Shown: positions 9,601-18,205, counted from the first letter of the stretch. The stretch: 47,712 bases of DNA from Clostridia bacterium (GCA_017399535.1 JAFQBX010000012.1:1-47712), one strand, 5' to 3'. Translations and numbers: made by a program. Notes: generated by a model from the sequence alone, not told the origin.

Positions 9601-12600
9601 GCGGCTTCACTACTCAGTTCAAGGCGGTTGGCGGCTGGGAAATCGAGCTTCGCAATACCTCCTCAACCACCAATAACGGTTACGTACTCGGCTACTCACA
9701 GATTAAGTACGCCGCCGAGGACGCTTCACGTATCATTTATATCAGAAAGAATGGCAGTGACGTTCAGCTTGCCCGTGTGGTAGCCGGCGACACCTGCTTT
9801 ACCGAAAATGAATGGCATACACTCGGCGTTTACTTCGACGACGAATCGGGCAAAACCACAATAAGAGTATATATCGACGGCGTTCAGGTTAAGTTTGGCG
9901 CAGGATATACCCACGATTACCCCGATTCTTTCGTAAACAACGCTATCGAAAACGGCAATTTCGTCGATTTCGACCCCATTCAGCGCGGAAACTATTTCGA
10001 AATCAATCCTTACTTCTCTGACGCAGTTGCAGGTTACGGCTCAATGAGCTTCCGCTCGATTGACGCTACCGAAACCGACCACCTTTACACAATAGCAGCC
10101 GTCGGTGACTCAATCACCCAGGGCGCTTGCGCAACAGGTCGCGGATACAGCTATCCTGCCGAGCTTCAGCGAATTCTCGGCACCGACAAGTTCAATGTTG
10201 TAAACTTTGGACGCAGCGGCGCAACCCTCATGTCCAATACCGGCGCACCTTATAATATCCAGAATTCCTACTATCGTTCACTTTCGTTTGCCGCCGATTA
10301 CACCGTAATCATGCTCGGTACAAACGACTCGGTAGACAACTACTGGAATATGGATTGGTCGGCATATCAGGATTATGACCATCCGTCCACAGCCAAGTTT
10401 GAGGCAGAGCTTCGTCAGCTTATCGCTGATTATACCGCTGTCGGAAGCAAGGTTATCATCATGACCTCTCCTGCATCGCATAATCAGTATTACACAAACG
10501 TTGATGCCATCGTCGCAATTCAAAAGGCGGTAGCAAATGACCTCGGACTCGATGTAATCGATATGAACGCCTTCACCACCGCTTACGGCGACGATTGGCA
10601 GACATATTACGATGCTGACGGACTCCACTTTAACGACGCAGGATATAAGAAGGCGGCAGAATACATCGCCGACTATTTCGAAACCCTCGCACAGAAAGCC
10701 GACACCGCAGTTACCACTCCTGACGAAAGTGCCGAAATCGCACTTGACAAGGACGTAACCTTACCCTACTCGGCAACCATCAGCGAAGATGACTTTGCAG
10801 GATTCTGCTTCTGGTACTCGAATAACACCATGACAATGCTCATCGGTGCATCGGGCGCAGAAGCTTGGGCATACACAAACGGCAGATTTGACCTCGGAAA
10901 GAATTTCAACGTATCAGTTACAGTTGAAAACAACGTTAACCCCTCGTCAACCTACGCAGCAGACGGCGATTTCAGCGGTATGAAGTATTCGTCACTTTCT
11001 GTTGGCGCTCTCGAAATGCGTATTCGTCCGCTTAAGAATGCAGGCGGAGTCAAATCCTTCCTCTACGACCTCTATATGAACGGCGTAAAGATTGGCTCAA
11101 GCTTTGTTGACAGCGGAAACACAGCTCCTGCCGCACGTCTTACCTATAACATCCGCTTTATCAACGGATATATCGCGGTTACACGCAGTGACGACGTTTC
11201 TATCATGACCGTCACACCCGAGGAGTACAATGCAGTTCGCAATACCGCCGACTACGCATTTGACGATGCACGAATCGGCTTTGGTACCTTCGAGCTTGGC
11301 GCATATCATCGCGTTTGCTCCATCAGCGCCGAAAAATTCGCTGATACAAACGTTGAATACTCCATCACCGCAACCGAGGGCGGTAAGATTATGGAGGGCG
11401 ACACCGAATTCGACGGAACAAAGGATTACCTCGTTGGCGAAACAGTAACCCTCACCGCAGTAGCCGATGACAGCCACCTCTTTGTCGGTTGGATAAACGG
11501 CGACGGCGAGCTTCTGAGCGCTAATGCCGAGTACACGGTAATCTTCGAGCCCGATACCGAAATCGTTGCCAAGTTTATCGAAAAGCAGATTTCCGGAATG
11601 GTAATTTCGGCAACCACCGGCGGTAAAATTACCGAAAACGGAGCCGACTTTGTAATGGGCGACCGTCTCGTATCTACTTCGGCTACAATCCGCGCGGTTG
11701 CAGCTATGGACGGCTACAAGTTCGCATATTGGGAACTCAACGGCATCATCGTTTCACGCGAAGCCGAGTACACCATCACCTTCACCGAAGAAGGAACTCT
11801 TACCGCAGTATTTGCAACTCCGCTCGATCAGGAGATGCTCAGCGCAATGGTTACGGTCGAAAACAGCTTTGACGCTGCCGATTGGACTGTTACGGGTGAT
11901 AACGCAAACATCACCGATGGAAAGATTTATGCCGGTAACGGAAGCAATCAGAACAGTATCACCGCTGTTTACAATACCACCCTTGACCTTTCGTCAGGAT
12001 TCACCTTCTCGACCAAGTTTACTTGGGCGTATGGTCTTAACGGCTATAACAACGGCAACGTAAACTACTGGGGAGATAAGGCCACCTTCTACTTTGGCAA
12101 TCTGAAAATGCAGATTGCAAACTCACACGGCGGAAACAAAACACCGATTATCTTCACCCTCTATAATGGCGATGCAGTAATCGGTACTTACGATACGGGA
12201 TACGTTGCAGCCAACTATTCGGGCTACAATTCAGCGGTTGAGGAATACCTCAATTCGACCTTCACCATCACCTATGACGGCACTACTGTAAAGGTATTCA
12301 GCTCGTCACTTGACGCAAACAATGATGGTACCGCAGGCGAATACATCGTATGGACAGTTTCAGACACCGAAACCACCGAAAACGTGACAGTTGGCAACAT
12401 CGACCTTACCGAAGCTACTATCAAGCTCGAAAAGGGATGGGGCGGCTCGAATCTCAAGAATGTTGAATACTTCGCCGACCTTTTGATTAAGGGTGGATTA
12501 CCCTTTGCAACAGTAGCCGAGTTCAACGCATTCCTCAACGAGCTCAATAACGAACCCGATGTAGCAACAGTTGCTCTGGCCAGAGAATACTACGACGCAG

Positions 12601-14588
12601 TAAGCGACGAAATCAAGGCAAAGCTCGATGCAGCACCCGCACTCTTTGCCGCCGAAGCCGCACTTAACGGCGAAACAATCGACGCCGTTTACGAAATCAC
12701 CGCCGAAAACGGCGCAGTATACGTCGGAAACAAGCTTCTCGACGAAGCAGGCGTTCAGTACGGCGAAACGGTAATTCTTTCGGCTGTCGAAACAGGCGAC
12801 AAGGGCTTCACCGGCTGGTACGACAGCGAAGGCAATCTCATCACAACCGAAGCTGATCTCGAAGTTAAGTTTATCAATACAGTTCGCCTCACCGCCCTCT
12901 TTGACTCCGAAGTGGCAGAAAAAGAGGATTCGGCAATGACCGTAATCTCTACCGAAGGCGGAAAGATTACCGAAAACGGCGTCGATTACGTTGCCGGCGG
13001 AAACAAGGTCGGCGACAAGGCAATCCTTACCGCAGTAGCAACCGATTCAGCTTATCAGTTTGGTTACTGGTTGCTCAATGGCGACATCGTTTCGTACAAT
13101 GCAACCTACACCCTCACCTACGAAGCACAGGGCGAACTGATAGCCGTATTCACCGAATATGTAAGCGAAGTTACCAGCGGCTATGTTGCTGATGACTGGA
13201 CAGTTACCGGTGATAATGCACACATCACTGACGGAAAGATTTATGCAGGTAACGGAAGCAATCAGAACAGTATCACCGCGGTTTATAATAATACACTCAA
13301 TCTTTCGTCAGGATTCACCTTCTCGACCAAGTTTACCTGGGCTTATGGCACAAATGGCTATAACTACAACGTAAACTACTGGGGAGACAAATCCACATTC
13401 TACTTTGGTAATCTTAAAATGCAGATTGCTAACTCTAACGGCAACTCAAAGACACCGATTGTCTTTACCCTCTATAACGGCGACGCAGTAATCGGTACTT
13501 ATGATACCGGCTATGCTGCATCCAACGGCACCTACACAACCGCAATCGAGGAGTACCTCAATTCAACCTTTACCATCACCTACGACGGCTCGACTGTTAA
13601 GGTGTTCAGCTCCTCGCTTGACGCTAATAACGACGGCGTTGCAGGCGAATACATCGTATGGACTGTTTCAGACACCGAAACCGCCGAAGCAGTTACGGTC
13701 GGCGACATCAACCTTTCTGACGCTACAATCAAGCTCGAAAAGGGTTGGGGCGGATCAAATCTCAAGAATGTTGAATACTTTGCCGACCTCGTAATCGAAA
13801 CGGCAGCTTCACACACCGTTTCGGTAAAGGGCAGACAGAGCAATTCAACCTCGATGGAGGTAGCTAACGGAACTAGCATCGTGCTTTCTAACGTAGCGCC
13901 GTCATCCTACGGATACAAGGTAGTCGGCTGGACCGACGGCGACGGCAGACGCATTCTCACCGACACCGTCATCGTCACCGAAGCTATTACACTTAAACCG
14001 ATATTTGAGGTAGCCGACGAGCATAAGGGCTATGTAGTAACCGTTACGGGCGCTTCGAATACCGAGGGCGGAACCTATCAGTATAATGAACAGATTACCC
14101 TCGAATTCGATTCATCTGTACTCGGCGAAGGAGAATACTTCGGCGGCTGGATTAACGCCGCAACAGGCGCAGTCATCAGCTACGAAGAGACTTACAGCTT
14201 CTATGTCGGCGCAGATACAATCATTTCGGCGCTTATTTCTCAGGAAGAAGCGGTAAGCAAGCCGGTTGTAGCAATCACCGACGTATGCGATATGAATGGC
14301 GACGGTTCACGCTGGTCATTCCTTATGGAAAGAACCGTTCCCGAAGGATACACCTACGTTGGAAGCGGATTTGTTTACGGCGTAACCGAGTTTGAAACTC
14401 CTGCCGACGCTACCCATAAGCGTGAGGCACAGTCGGCATCGGCAAACGGTCAGTTCCGCGTTACAATCAATCTCGTAAAGGCAACCGACGTTTATATGCT
14501 CGCATACCTCACCTATGCTGACGCAGAGGGCAACGAAATTACCATTTACTCAAATAACGGCACACCCGTTCATTGTCAAAAGGGCTAA
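6681..14588 (+). CDS. Giant secreted multidomain glycan-active protein: beta-helix (GH110-like) + SGNH hydrolase + repeats
   Basis: A 2635-residue exported protein. Signal peptide 1-29 (AFA|A). Residues 31-595 form a right-handed beta-helix with N-V-D304-GIHL and GMG-D327-D328-ALN. The 23-residue spacing of this Asp triad matches what I recall for the catalytic Asp of GH110 alpha-1,3-galactosidases. Acidic Gly/Glu linkers at about 597-620 and 906-923 separate modules. Beta-sandwich (LamG-like) modules follow at about 620-850, 925-1126 and 1353-1553. Between the last two lies an SGNH/GDSL esterase: GDS1144, GTND 1213-1216, D1313-GL-H1316. InlB-like 70-80 residue repeats (GG-x-I-x-EN, V-G-x-x-W) recur from 1557. 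A 200-residue module is duplicated (about 1733-1937 and 2167-2373). No LPXTG, LysM or SLH anchor is visible, so retention at the surface is uncertain. Preceded by its own promoter and followed by a terminator: monocistronic. The catalytic assignments are inference. Confidence 0.9.
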   Translation: MKKIVSILCVTALMLSMMMCGITSLSAFAATTIDVTDLGVVANDISAASSNASKLSSSMSSCSNGTTYYFPNGTYYIAPSSSLFSSSGMVLSGKSNITLEGDNATIVNTTYNNTSKSQQSGTFMVKASNCTNLTIKGLNFDYQDYTSVSGTITATAGDSITIQLDDKFLDGSYKNALTGGEFIQCLNQLDDNGTPVCEHFTTNTSTGFTGTLSGNKYTITGNGGGSWYYFSVGKTLVVRFSLGTGAVPAFQLTSVKGLTVEDVNVYSTPADVFYCTGSNSDYSFTRLNVGPKADAPTYWGSNVDGIHLLGISGEITIDNCSFKGMGDDALNSHSRAGWITGVGTNSVTAVDGWEYNENDRSVSLGSTWGSAGDVVRFYKDDWTLLGTATISSFSGTSLKVDSLPSGVTSGCFVQNTKFMPKITIKDTVVDGSRARAFLIRSENVSITGCTIKNTRLAAIIMAADISEWFEMGPSANVVIDNNVFQNCCVSKVNSNYGVVAIKGCDDGGGDNYAAGVHNDITITNNVFNGSGASSIYASATDGLTIKGNTFANYGRDPHDWAATTGSYAVAVVNCNNVTMDYDDSLYSRNATITQVEPENGGDNGEGGEGGEEGGEDTEEPSALDNEIASIVVNEYDSLVGFDNTGDESQAANWNILASADDQKFANWGGLNNRVQTNMSSDIKIQSKNEFNLVDGFKFQMATSFNPDATLFNSTGHYFMFGDLKLLIDCGQNLAGSRKTGVYIYDGDTLVASADTGLDAGDATFKSHYIARNTYYYITYTGGKMSVQTKNSNGTYDVVWTLADGTENVSAVPVTITADDKLIEVFKFGGWAQNQAGNTVLCDPALSGTFPYSTVAAFTTYLSGLDSDSTTEQVARARTLFDKVKSVGSMELVAAVSPYESYIIACEDGGSGEGGEGGEGGDDVTDTFDSGNMPSSFFTADKWSTAEKRLVFKMSDGSVKFDDAASASVGNFINSGFTTQFKAVGGWEIELRNTSSTTNNGYVLGYSQIKYAAEDASRIIYIRKNGSDVQLARVVAGDTCFTENEWHTLGVYFDDESGKTTIRVYIDGVQVKFGAGYTHDYPDSFVNNAIENGNFVDFDPIQRGNYFEINPYFSDAVAGYGSMSFRSIDATETDHLYTIAAVGDSITQGACATGRGYSYPAELQRILGTDKFNVVNFGRSGATLMSNTGAPYNIQNSYYRSLSFAADYTVIMLGTNDSVDNYWNMDWSAYQDYDHPSTAKFEAELRQLIADYTAVGSKVIIMTSPASHNQYYTNVDAIVAIQKAVANDLGLDVIDMNAFTTAYGDDWQTYYDADGLHFNDAGYKKAAEYIADYFETLAQKADTAVTTPDESAEIALDKDVTLPYSATISEDDFAGFCFWYSNNTMTMLIGASGAEAWAYTNGRFDLGKNFNVSVTVENNVNPSSTYAADGDFSGMKYSSLSVGALEMRIRPLKNAGGVKSFLYDLYMNGVKIGSSFVDSGNTAPAARLTYNIRFINGYIAVTRSDDVSIMTVTPEEYNAVRNTADYAFDDARIGFGTFELGAYHRVCSISAEKFADTNVEYSITATEGGKIMEGDTEFDGTKDYLVGETVTLTAVADDSHLFVGWINGDGELLSANAEYTVIFEPDTEIVAKFIEKQISGMVISATTGGKITENGADFVMGDRLVSTSATIRAVAAMDGYKFAYWELNGIIVSREAEYTITFTEEGTLTAVFATPLDQEMLSAMVTVENSFDAADWTVTGDNANITDGKIYAGNGSNQNSITAVYNTTLDLSSGFTFSTKFTWAYGLNGYNNGNVNYWGDKATFYFGNLKMQIANSHGGNKTPIIFTLYNGDAVIGTYDTGYVAANYSGYNSAVEEYLNSTFTITYDGTTVKVFSSSLDANNDGTAGEYIVWTVSDTETTENVTVGNIDLTEATIKLEKGWGGSNLKNVEYFADLLIKGGLPFATVAEFNAFLNELNNEPDVATVALAREYYDAVSDEIKAKLDAAPALFAAEAALNGETIDAVYEITAENGAVYVGNKLLDEAGVQYGETVILSAVETGDKGFTGWYDSEGNLITTEADLEVKFINTVRLTALFDSEVAEKEDSAMTVISTEGGKITENGVDYVAGGNKVGDKAILTAVATDSAYQFGYWLLNGDIVSYNATYTLTYEAQGELIAVFTEYVSEVTSGYVADDWTVTGDNAHITDGKIYAGNGSNQNSITAVYNNTLNLSSGFTFSTKFTWAYGTNGYNYNVNYWGDKSTFYFGNLKMQIANSNGNSKTPIVFTLYNGDAVIGTYDTGYAASNGTYTTAIEEYLNSTFTITYDGSTVKVFSSSLDANNDGVAGEYIVWTVSDTETAEAVTVGDINLSDATIKLEKGWGGSNLKNVEYFADLVIETAASHTVSVKGRQSNSTSMEVANGTSIVLSNVAPSSYGYKVVGWTDGDGRRILTDTVIVTEAITLKPIFEVADEHKGYVVTVTGASNTEGGTYQYNEQITLEFDSSVLGEGEYFGGWINAATGAVISYEETYSFYVGADTIISALISQEEAVSKPVVAITDVCDMNGDGSRWSFLMERTVPEGYTYVGSGFVYGVTEFETPADATHKREAQSASANGQFRVTINLVKATDVYMLAYLTYADAEGNEITIYSNNGTPVHCQKG
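11877..12490 (+). repeat. Intragenic duplicated module, copy A
   Basis: About 610 bases encoding a jelly-roll-like module beginning DWTVTGDNA and ending KNVEYFADL. It is closely similar in DNA to copy B at 13183-13795, with differences mostly at third positions. Confidence 0.9.
13183..13795 (+). repeat. Intragenic duplicated module, copy B
   Basis: Second copy of the module at 11877-12490. Blocks such as GGAAGCAATCAGAACAGTAT are identical in both copies. Between the copies lie a helical spacer and two InlB-like repeats. Confidence 0.9.
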
Positions 14589-14640
14589 TTTCCTAACCCG
14601 AAAAATAAAGGGGTGGACACCCTCCGCCCCTAAATAAAGT

Positions 14641-14678
14641 GAAAAAGCCACCTGAAATAAATCAGGTGGCTTTTTTCT
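14641..14678 (+). terminator. Intrinsic terminator of the giant secreted protein gene
   Basis: Stem AGCCACCTGA (14646-14655) / TCAGGTGGCT (14662-14671) with a 6-base loop, continued by T6. Confidence 0.93.
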
Positions 14679-14712
14679 TATTTCATTTGCCCGATGTTCT
14701 TCTCCAAACCTA

Positions 14713-14752
14713 CAAAAAAATCACCCGACCGCCAAAGCGACCGGGTGATTCA
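14713..14752 (-). terminator. Intrinsic terminator of the trpS operon
   Basis: On the minus strand, ATCACCCGGTCGC-TTTG-GCGGTCGGGTGAT forms a hairpin followed by T7, 18 bases after the trpS stop. Confidence 0.88.
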
Positions 14753-14769
14753 CAATATCTTATTTTCGC

Positions 14770-15780
14770 TTAAAAGGGCATTATGTAGCCGACCTTTTTC
14801 ATAACCTTATAGAGAGTCTTGTTAGCCACTCTTTCGGCTTCGGCGGCGCCTTTTTTATAAATTTCGGCGAGATAATCCTTTTCGTTATATACCTGATTGT
14901 ACTTCTCCTGAATGGGACGGAGGGCTTCGATAACCGCCTCTGCCACCGCAACCTTAAAGTCACCGTAGCCCTTTGACTCGAATTCAGCGGCAATTTCGTC
15001 ATAGCTCTTTCCCGTGATGCAGGAGTAAATGCTCATCAGGTTGTTAATTCCTGCCTTACCCTCGCCGTAATAAACCTTTGCCTCGCTGTCGGTGACGGCG
15101 CGTTTAAACTTTTTTATAATCACGTCGGGGGTGTCGAGCATCGAGATAAATCCGTTTGCATTTGTGTCGGATTTGGACATCTTCTTTTCGGGTGTTTGGA
15201 GGGACATAACCCTTGCCCCTGCCTTACCGATATAGGGATTCGGCACGGTAAAGGTCGGCGAGTAAGCACCGTTAAAGCGCTCGGCAATGTTTCGCGCGAG
15301 TTCAAGGTGCTGCTTCTGGTCCTCGCCAATCGGCACGTAATCGGCCTGATAAAGCAGAATGTCGGCCGCCATAAGCACCGGGTAGTCAAAAAGTCCCGCG
15401 TTAACGTTGTCGGCGTGCTTCTGTGACTTGTCCTTAAACTGAGTCATTCTCGACAGCTCACCGAATTGTGTGTAGCAGTTGAGAATCCATGCAAGCTGCG
15501 AATGAGCCGCAACGTGCGATTGAAGGAAAATCGGACTCTTTTCGGGGTCGAGACCGATTGCCAGCAGCATCGAAAATGCCGAGCGAATCTGCTCCCTGAA
15601 TTTAGCGGGGTCCTGTCTGACGGTAATCGCGTGCAGGTCGGCAACGGCAAAGAAGCAGTCGCAATCCTCCTGCATTTTAACCCAGTTTTTGAGTGCGCCT
15701 AAATAGTTTCCGAGTGTGAATGTACCGCTCGGCTGAATACAGCTAAGCACACGCGGCTTTTTATCGGGTGTCATTTCCAT
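14770..15780 (-). CDS. trpS: Tryptophanyl-tRNA synthetase
   Basis: Class I aminoacyl-tRNA synthetase charging tRNA-Trp in the cytoplasm. It has 336 residues, the normal bacterial length. The HIGH-type motif appears as QPSGTFTLGNYLGA (16-29) and the KMSKS loop is exact at 200-204 (PEKKMSKSD). The internal FGELSRMTQFKDK and LMAADILLYQADYVPIGEDQKQH blocks are typical of TrpRS. AAAGGAG precedes the ATG; ATG at residue 3 is an alternative. It is the last gene of a reverse operon after a NUDIX gene and a lipoprotein gene. No T-box leader is visible upstream. A tRNA-Trp lies 2.3 kb away on the opposite strand. Confidence 0.97.
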   Translation of the reverse strand: MEMTPDKKPRVLSCIQPSGTFTLGNYLGALKNWVKMQEDCDCFFAVADLHAITVRQDPAKFREQIRSAFSMLLAIGLDPEKSPIFLQSHVAAHSQLAWILNCYTQFGELSRMTQFKDKSQKHADNVNAGLFDYPVLMAADILLYQADYVPIGEDQKQHLELARNIAERFNGAYSPTFTVPNPYIGKAGARVMSLQTPEKKMSKSDTNANGFISMLDTPDVIIKKFKRAVTDSEAKVYYGEGKAGINNLMSIYSCITGKSYDEIAAEFESKGYGDFKVAVAEAVIEALRPIQEKYNQVYNEKDYLAEIYKKGAAEAERVANKTLYKVMKKVGYIMPF

Positions 15781-15795
15781 TTCGTTTAAGCTCCT

Positions 15796-16308
15796 TTATG
15801 AGTTGGTGACCGTTTTTCCGTACGCCTCAAACTGTCGGGCGGCATCGTGAAAAAGGGCGTTGTTTATTCTGGCATAATCCGTCTTTTCGTTGCTCGAAAG
15901 CGCCTCCCAGGCGGAATTATATTCGCGGATAACGGCGTTCAGTCGCTCGTCGGTGCTGTTGTGATAATAGAATCCGACCACGCATTTATACACCGCACGC
16001 AGCTTGATAATGTAGGTTACTGCGCGGTTGTCGGAATATTCGGGATACTTGTCCAGCTCGGCAATGACCTCCTGTGCCATTTTTACCGAGTCGGCGTCTA
16101 CTCCGTTTGCGTGGGAGGCAAGTGCGTCTGCCACGCTGTAATTGAGGTTCTGCCCAACGTATTCGTTATAGTTTTCGGGGTCCTGATTTACGCTGTTTTC
16201 CCATACCGTGTTGCCGTCGACGGTCGGGTTGCCGACCGGACGGTAGCAGGAGCAAAGTTCCGCCATAACCATTACGCACAGAAAAAAGCAAATCATTCTT
16301 TTCATCAT
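15796..16308 (-). CDS. Small putative lipoprotein of unknown function
   Basis: A 170-residue protein with an N-terminal Lys/Arg pair, a hydrophobic stretch and a lipobox-like L-C-S-C ending at Cys21; the Cys at -2 is unusual but tolerated. The mature part is polar and mostly helical. No domain is recognised. Its start overlaps the NUDIX stop by 4 bases (ATGA) and it lies 15 bases before trpS, so the three are one operon. If it is a lipoprotein it would need Lgt, encoded at the start of this window. Confidence 0.75.
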   Translation of the reverse strand: MMKRMICFFLCVMVMAELCSCYRPVGNPTVDGNTVWENSVNQDPENYNEYVGQNLNYSVADALASHANGVDADSVKMAQEVIAELDKYPEYSDNRAVTYIIKLRAVYKCVVGFYYHNSTDERLNAVIREYNSAWEALSSNEKTDYARINNALFHDAARQFEAYGKTVTNS

Positions 16309-16844
16309 TTTTTATCCCTCAACAGCTTTAATTTGAGAATAGCAATTTGCGTTTTCGAGTCGGGGATTTCGCCCTCCATGACCATTTCCACCGCCTTGTC
16401 AAAAGGCACCTTTACCACCTCTAAAAATTCGCCTTCGTCAAGCTCGTTTTCGCCAAGATGCAGTCCATCGGCATAGTAGATGTATATTTTTTCGCCGCAG
16501 TAACCCGGCGACGGATAGTCGACCGCCAATAGCTCGTAATGGTCAGCGGTTGCACCGACCTCCTCTTTCAGCTCGCGTTTTCCGCATTCAAAGGGATCCT
16601 CGCCCTTTTCGATTTTTCCTGCGGGAATTTCGTAAATTACCTCGCCGTATGGGTGGCGATACTGTCGTACGAGGAAAATCTCGTCCTCGTCGGTGATTGC
16701 CGCGACGGCGACACCGCCGTAATGCTCGACAATTTCGCGATTTGAACGGCTGCCGTCGGGAAGCTCGACCTCGTCGTAGCGAAGTCGTACAACCCGCCCC
16801 TCGAAAATATATTCACTTTTTGTCGTCTTTTCGTAAAAATCCAT
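16305..16844 (-). CDS. NUDIX hydrolase, ADP-ribose pyrophosphatase type
   Basis: Cleaves nucleoside diphosphate sugars such as ADP-ribose to AMP and ribose-5-phosphate. The full NUDIX box G-x5-E-x7-REL-x-EE-x-GA is at residues 76-98. The preceding VEHYGGVAVAAI and FLVRQYRHP blocks are characteristic of ADP-ribose pyrophosphatases. 179 residues, the usual size. GGAG lies upstream of the ATG. First gene of the NUDIX-lipoprotein-trpS operon and divergent from the M14 peptidase gene; the 70-base divergent region holds a palindrome centred on TATAAT. Confidence 0.93.
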   Translation of the reverse strand: MDFYEKTTKSEYIFEGRVVRLRYDEVELPDGSRSNREIVEHYGGVAVAAITDEDEIFLVRQYRHPYGEVIYEIPAGKIEKGEDPFECGKRELKEEVGATADHYELLAVDYPSPGYCGEKIYIYYADGLHLGENELDEGEFLEVVKVPFDKAVEMVMEGEIPDSKTQIAILKLKLLRDKK

Positions 16845-16875
16845 TTTGTGTATCTCCGTTCATTATTTCGCCGTC

Positions 16876-16895
16876 TTACTCATATAATTGAGTAA
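16876..16895. promoter_or_regulatory. Palindrome around a -10-like TATAAT in a divergent promoter region
   Basis: TTACTCA-TATAAT-TGAGTAA: a perfect 7-base inverted repeat flanking a -10-like hexamer, between the NUDIX operon and the M14 peptidase gene. No clear -35 was found on either strand, so its role as operator or promoter is only suggested. Confidence 0.4.
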
Positions 16896-16914
16896 AAAAC
16901 CTCGGAGGTTCAAT

Positions 16915-17817
16915 ATGTCAAACATCGTAGAATCAAAAAATTACACCTATTTTGAGCTAAAATCCGCTATACATACCCTCGCCGAAAGCTACCCCTTTGT
17001 TCAGGTTTCCTCGGCTGGAAAAAGCGTTCTCGGAAAGGAACTTTTGACCCTCTCGGTCGGAAAGGGAAAGGAATCGGTGCTTCTTTGCGGCGCTTTTCAC
17101 GGCTCGGAAGCGCTGACCGCAACGCTGATTTTATCCTTTGCCGAGCGTCTTTTTGCCGCCCTTGAATGTGACGGCGAGGCAGCCGGTATCCGTGCCCGAC
17201 GTGCCCTTTTTGACCGAAAGCTCGTCTTTTTGCCGATGGTCAATCCCGACGGATGCGACATTTCGGTTGCCCAACGTGCCGATTGCGGTCCATTCAGCGA
17301 AAGGGTAAAAATGCTGTCCCACGGCGACTTTGCGCATTGGAAGGCAAACGCACGCGGAGTTGACATCAATCATAATTTTGATGCTGGCTGGCATCAGCTC
17401 CGTCAGCTCGAAATAAAGCAGGGTATTTTAGGTCCTGCACCCACCCGTTACGGCGGCGAGCGTCCCGTTAGCGAGCCCGAAACCGCAGCCCTCGTTTCCC
17501 TCTGTCATCGTGAAAATTTTTGTCACGTAGCCGCCTTTCACTCGCAGGGTGAGGAAATTTACTGGAATTACGGCAATAAGTTCACCGAAAAGGGAAAGAG
17601 AATGGCTACCATTTTGTCATCAAGTAGCGGCTACACCCTTTCGGAGCCGAGCGAAATCGCCTCCCACGGCGGATTTAAGGATTGGTTTATCGAAAAATTT
17701 GACCGTCCCGGCTTTACCATCGAGGTCGGAAAGGGGGAAAATCCGCTTCCCGTGACCGAGCTCGACCGAATCTATCCTCTCGTGGAGGAGATGATGATGC
17801 TCTTGTGTATTTTATAA
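16915..17817 (+). CDS. M14-family zinc carboxypeptidase (gamma-D-glutamyl-meso-DAP peptidase-like)
   Basis: Zinc peptidase of family M14, in the group that cleaves gamma-D-Glu-diaminopimelate bonds of muropeptides. Zinc ligands H62-x2-E65 (GAFHGSE) and H209 (AAFHSQGEE) are visible, with catalytic Glu270 in FTIEVGKG. GVDINHNF (148-155) is the form of the substrate-binding motif seen in the endopeptidase branch. There is no signal peptide, which suggests cytoplasmic recycling of wall peptides. The start is set at 16915 (300 residues) because CGGAGG lies 6 nt upstream; an upstream ATG at 16888 lacks a site. Transcribed alone, divergent from the NUDIX gene. Confidence 0.88.
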   Translation: MSNIVESKNYTYFELKSAIHTLAESYPFVQVSSAGKSVLGKELLTLSVGKGKESVLLCGAFHGSEALTATLILSFAERLFAALECDGEAAGIRARRALFDRKLVFLPMVNPDGCDISVAQRADCGPFSERVKMLSHGDFAHWKANARGVDINHNFDAGWHQLRQLEIKQGILGPAPTRYGGERPVSEPETAALVSLCHRENFCHVAAFHSQGEEIYWNYGNKFTEKGKRMATILSSSSGYTLSEPSEIASHGGFKDWFIEKFDRPGFTIEVGKGENPLPVTELDRIYPLVEEMMMLLCIL

Positions 17818-17879
17818 TTATAACAGATGTTGTCAATAAAGTATATATCTAATTTGAAAATGATAATGAAAGTTTTTTA

Positions 17880-17907
17880 TTGACAATTACATAAATTGTG
17901 TTATAAT
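17880..17907 (+). promoter_or_regulatory. Promoter of the tRNA pair
   Basis: TTGACA (17880-17885), 16-base spacer, TATAAT (17902-17907), about 27 bases before the first tRNA. Confidence 0.9.
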
Positions 17908-17934
17908 ATATTGCGTCCGTAAATTACGGATTAC

Positions 17935-18011
17935 GGGCCATTAGCTCAGTTGGTTAGAGCAACCGGCTCATAACCGGTTGGTCCGGGGTTCGAGTCCCTG
18001 ATGGCCCACCA
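17935..18011 (+). tRNA. tRNA with CAT anticodon (Met, possibly Ile2)
   Basis: 77 nt including encoded CCA. Acceptor GGGCCAT pairs with ATGGCCC. The anticodon stem ACCGG/CCGGT encloses the loop CTCATAA, giving anticodon CAT. The T-arm has GGTTCGAGTCC. It is not the initiator type, since the acceptor stem is fully paired. Elongator Met and lysidine-modified Ile2 cannot be separated with certainty by eye. Confidence 0.93.
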
Positions 18012-18077
18012 GAATAGTAATTTGAGGAGCGGTATTTTTTCGCAATAGTGAAAGAAGGGCAAACCGTTCCTTGATAT

Positions 18078-18153
18078 AGGGGTATAGCTCAGTTGGTAGA
18101 GCAGCGGTCTCCAAAACCGCGTGCCGAGGGTTCGAGTCCTTCTGCCCCTGCCA
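18078..18153 (+). tRNA. tRNA-Trp (CCA)
   Basis: 76 nt with encoded CCA end. Acceptor AGGGGTA/TGCCCCT includes a T.G pair. The anticodon stem GCGGT/ACCGC encloses CTCCAAA, giving anticodon CCA. D-arm AGCTCAGTTGGTAGAGC and T-arm GGTTCGAGTCC are intact. It is the last core-like feature before the A+T-rich accessory half. Confidence 0.96.
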
Positions 18154-18157
18154 AAGA

Positions 18158-18205
18158 AAACGCCGAAAAACCTTGATATATAAAGGTTTTCGGTGTTTTT
18201 TTATT
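18158..18205 (+). terminator. Terminator of the tRNA operon
   Basis: CGCCGAAAAACCTT and AAGGTTTTCGGTG pair around a 7-8 base loop, followed by T7. Confidence 0.9.

Noticed and set aside
14770-15780. Possible T-box control of trpS
   Set aside because: trpS is the third gene of its operon, and no T-box sequence (TGGNACC) or specifier stem is visible upstream of it or of the NUDIX gene. The nearby tRNA-Trp is on its own promoter, so adjacency is probably chance.
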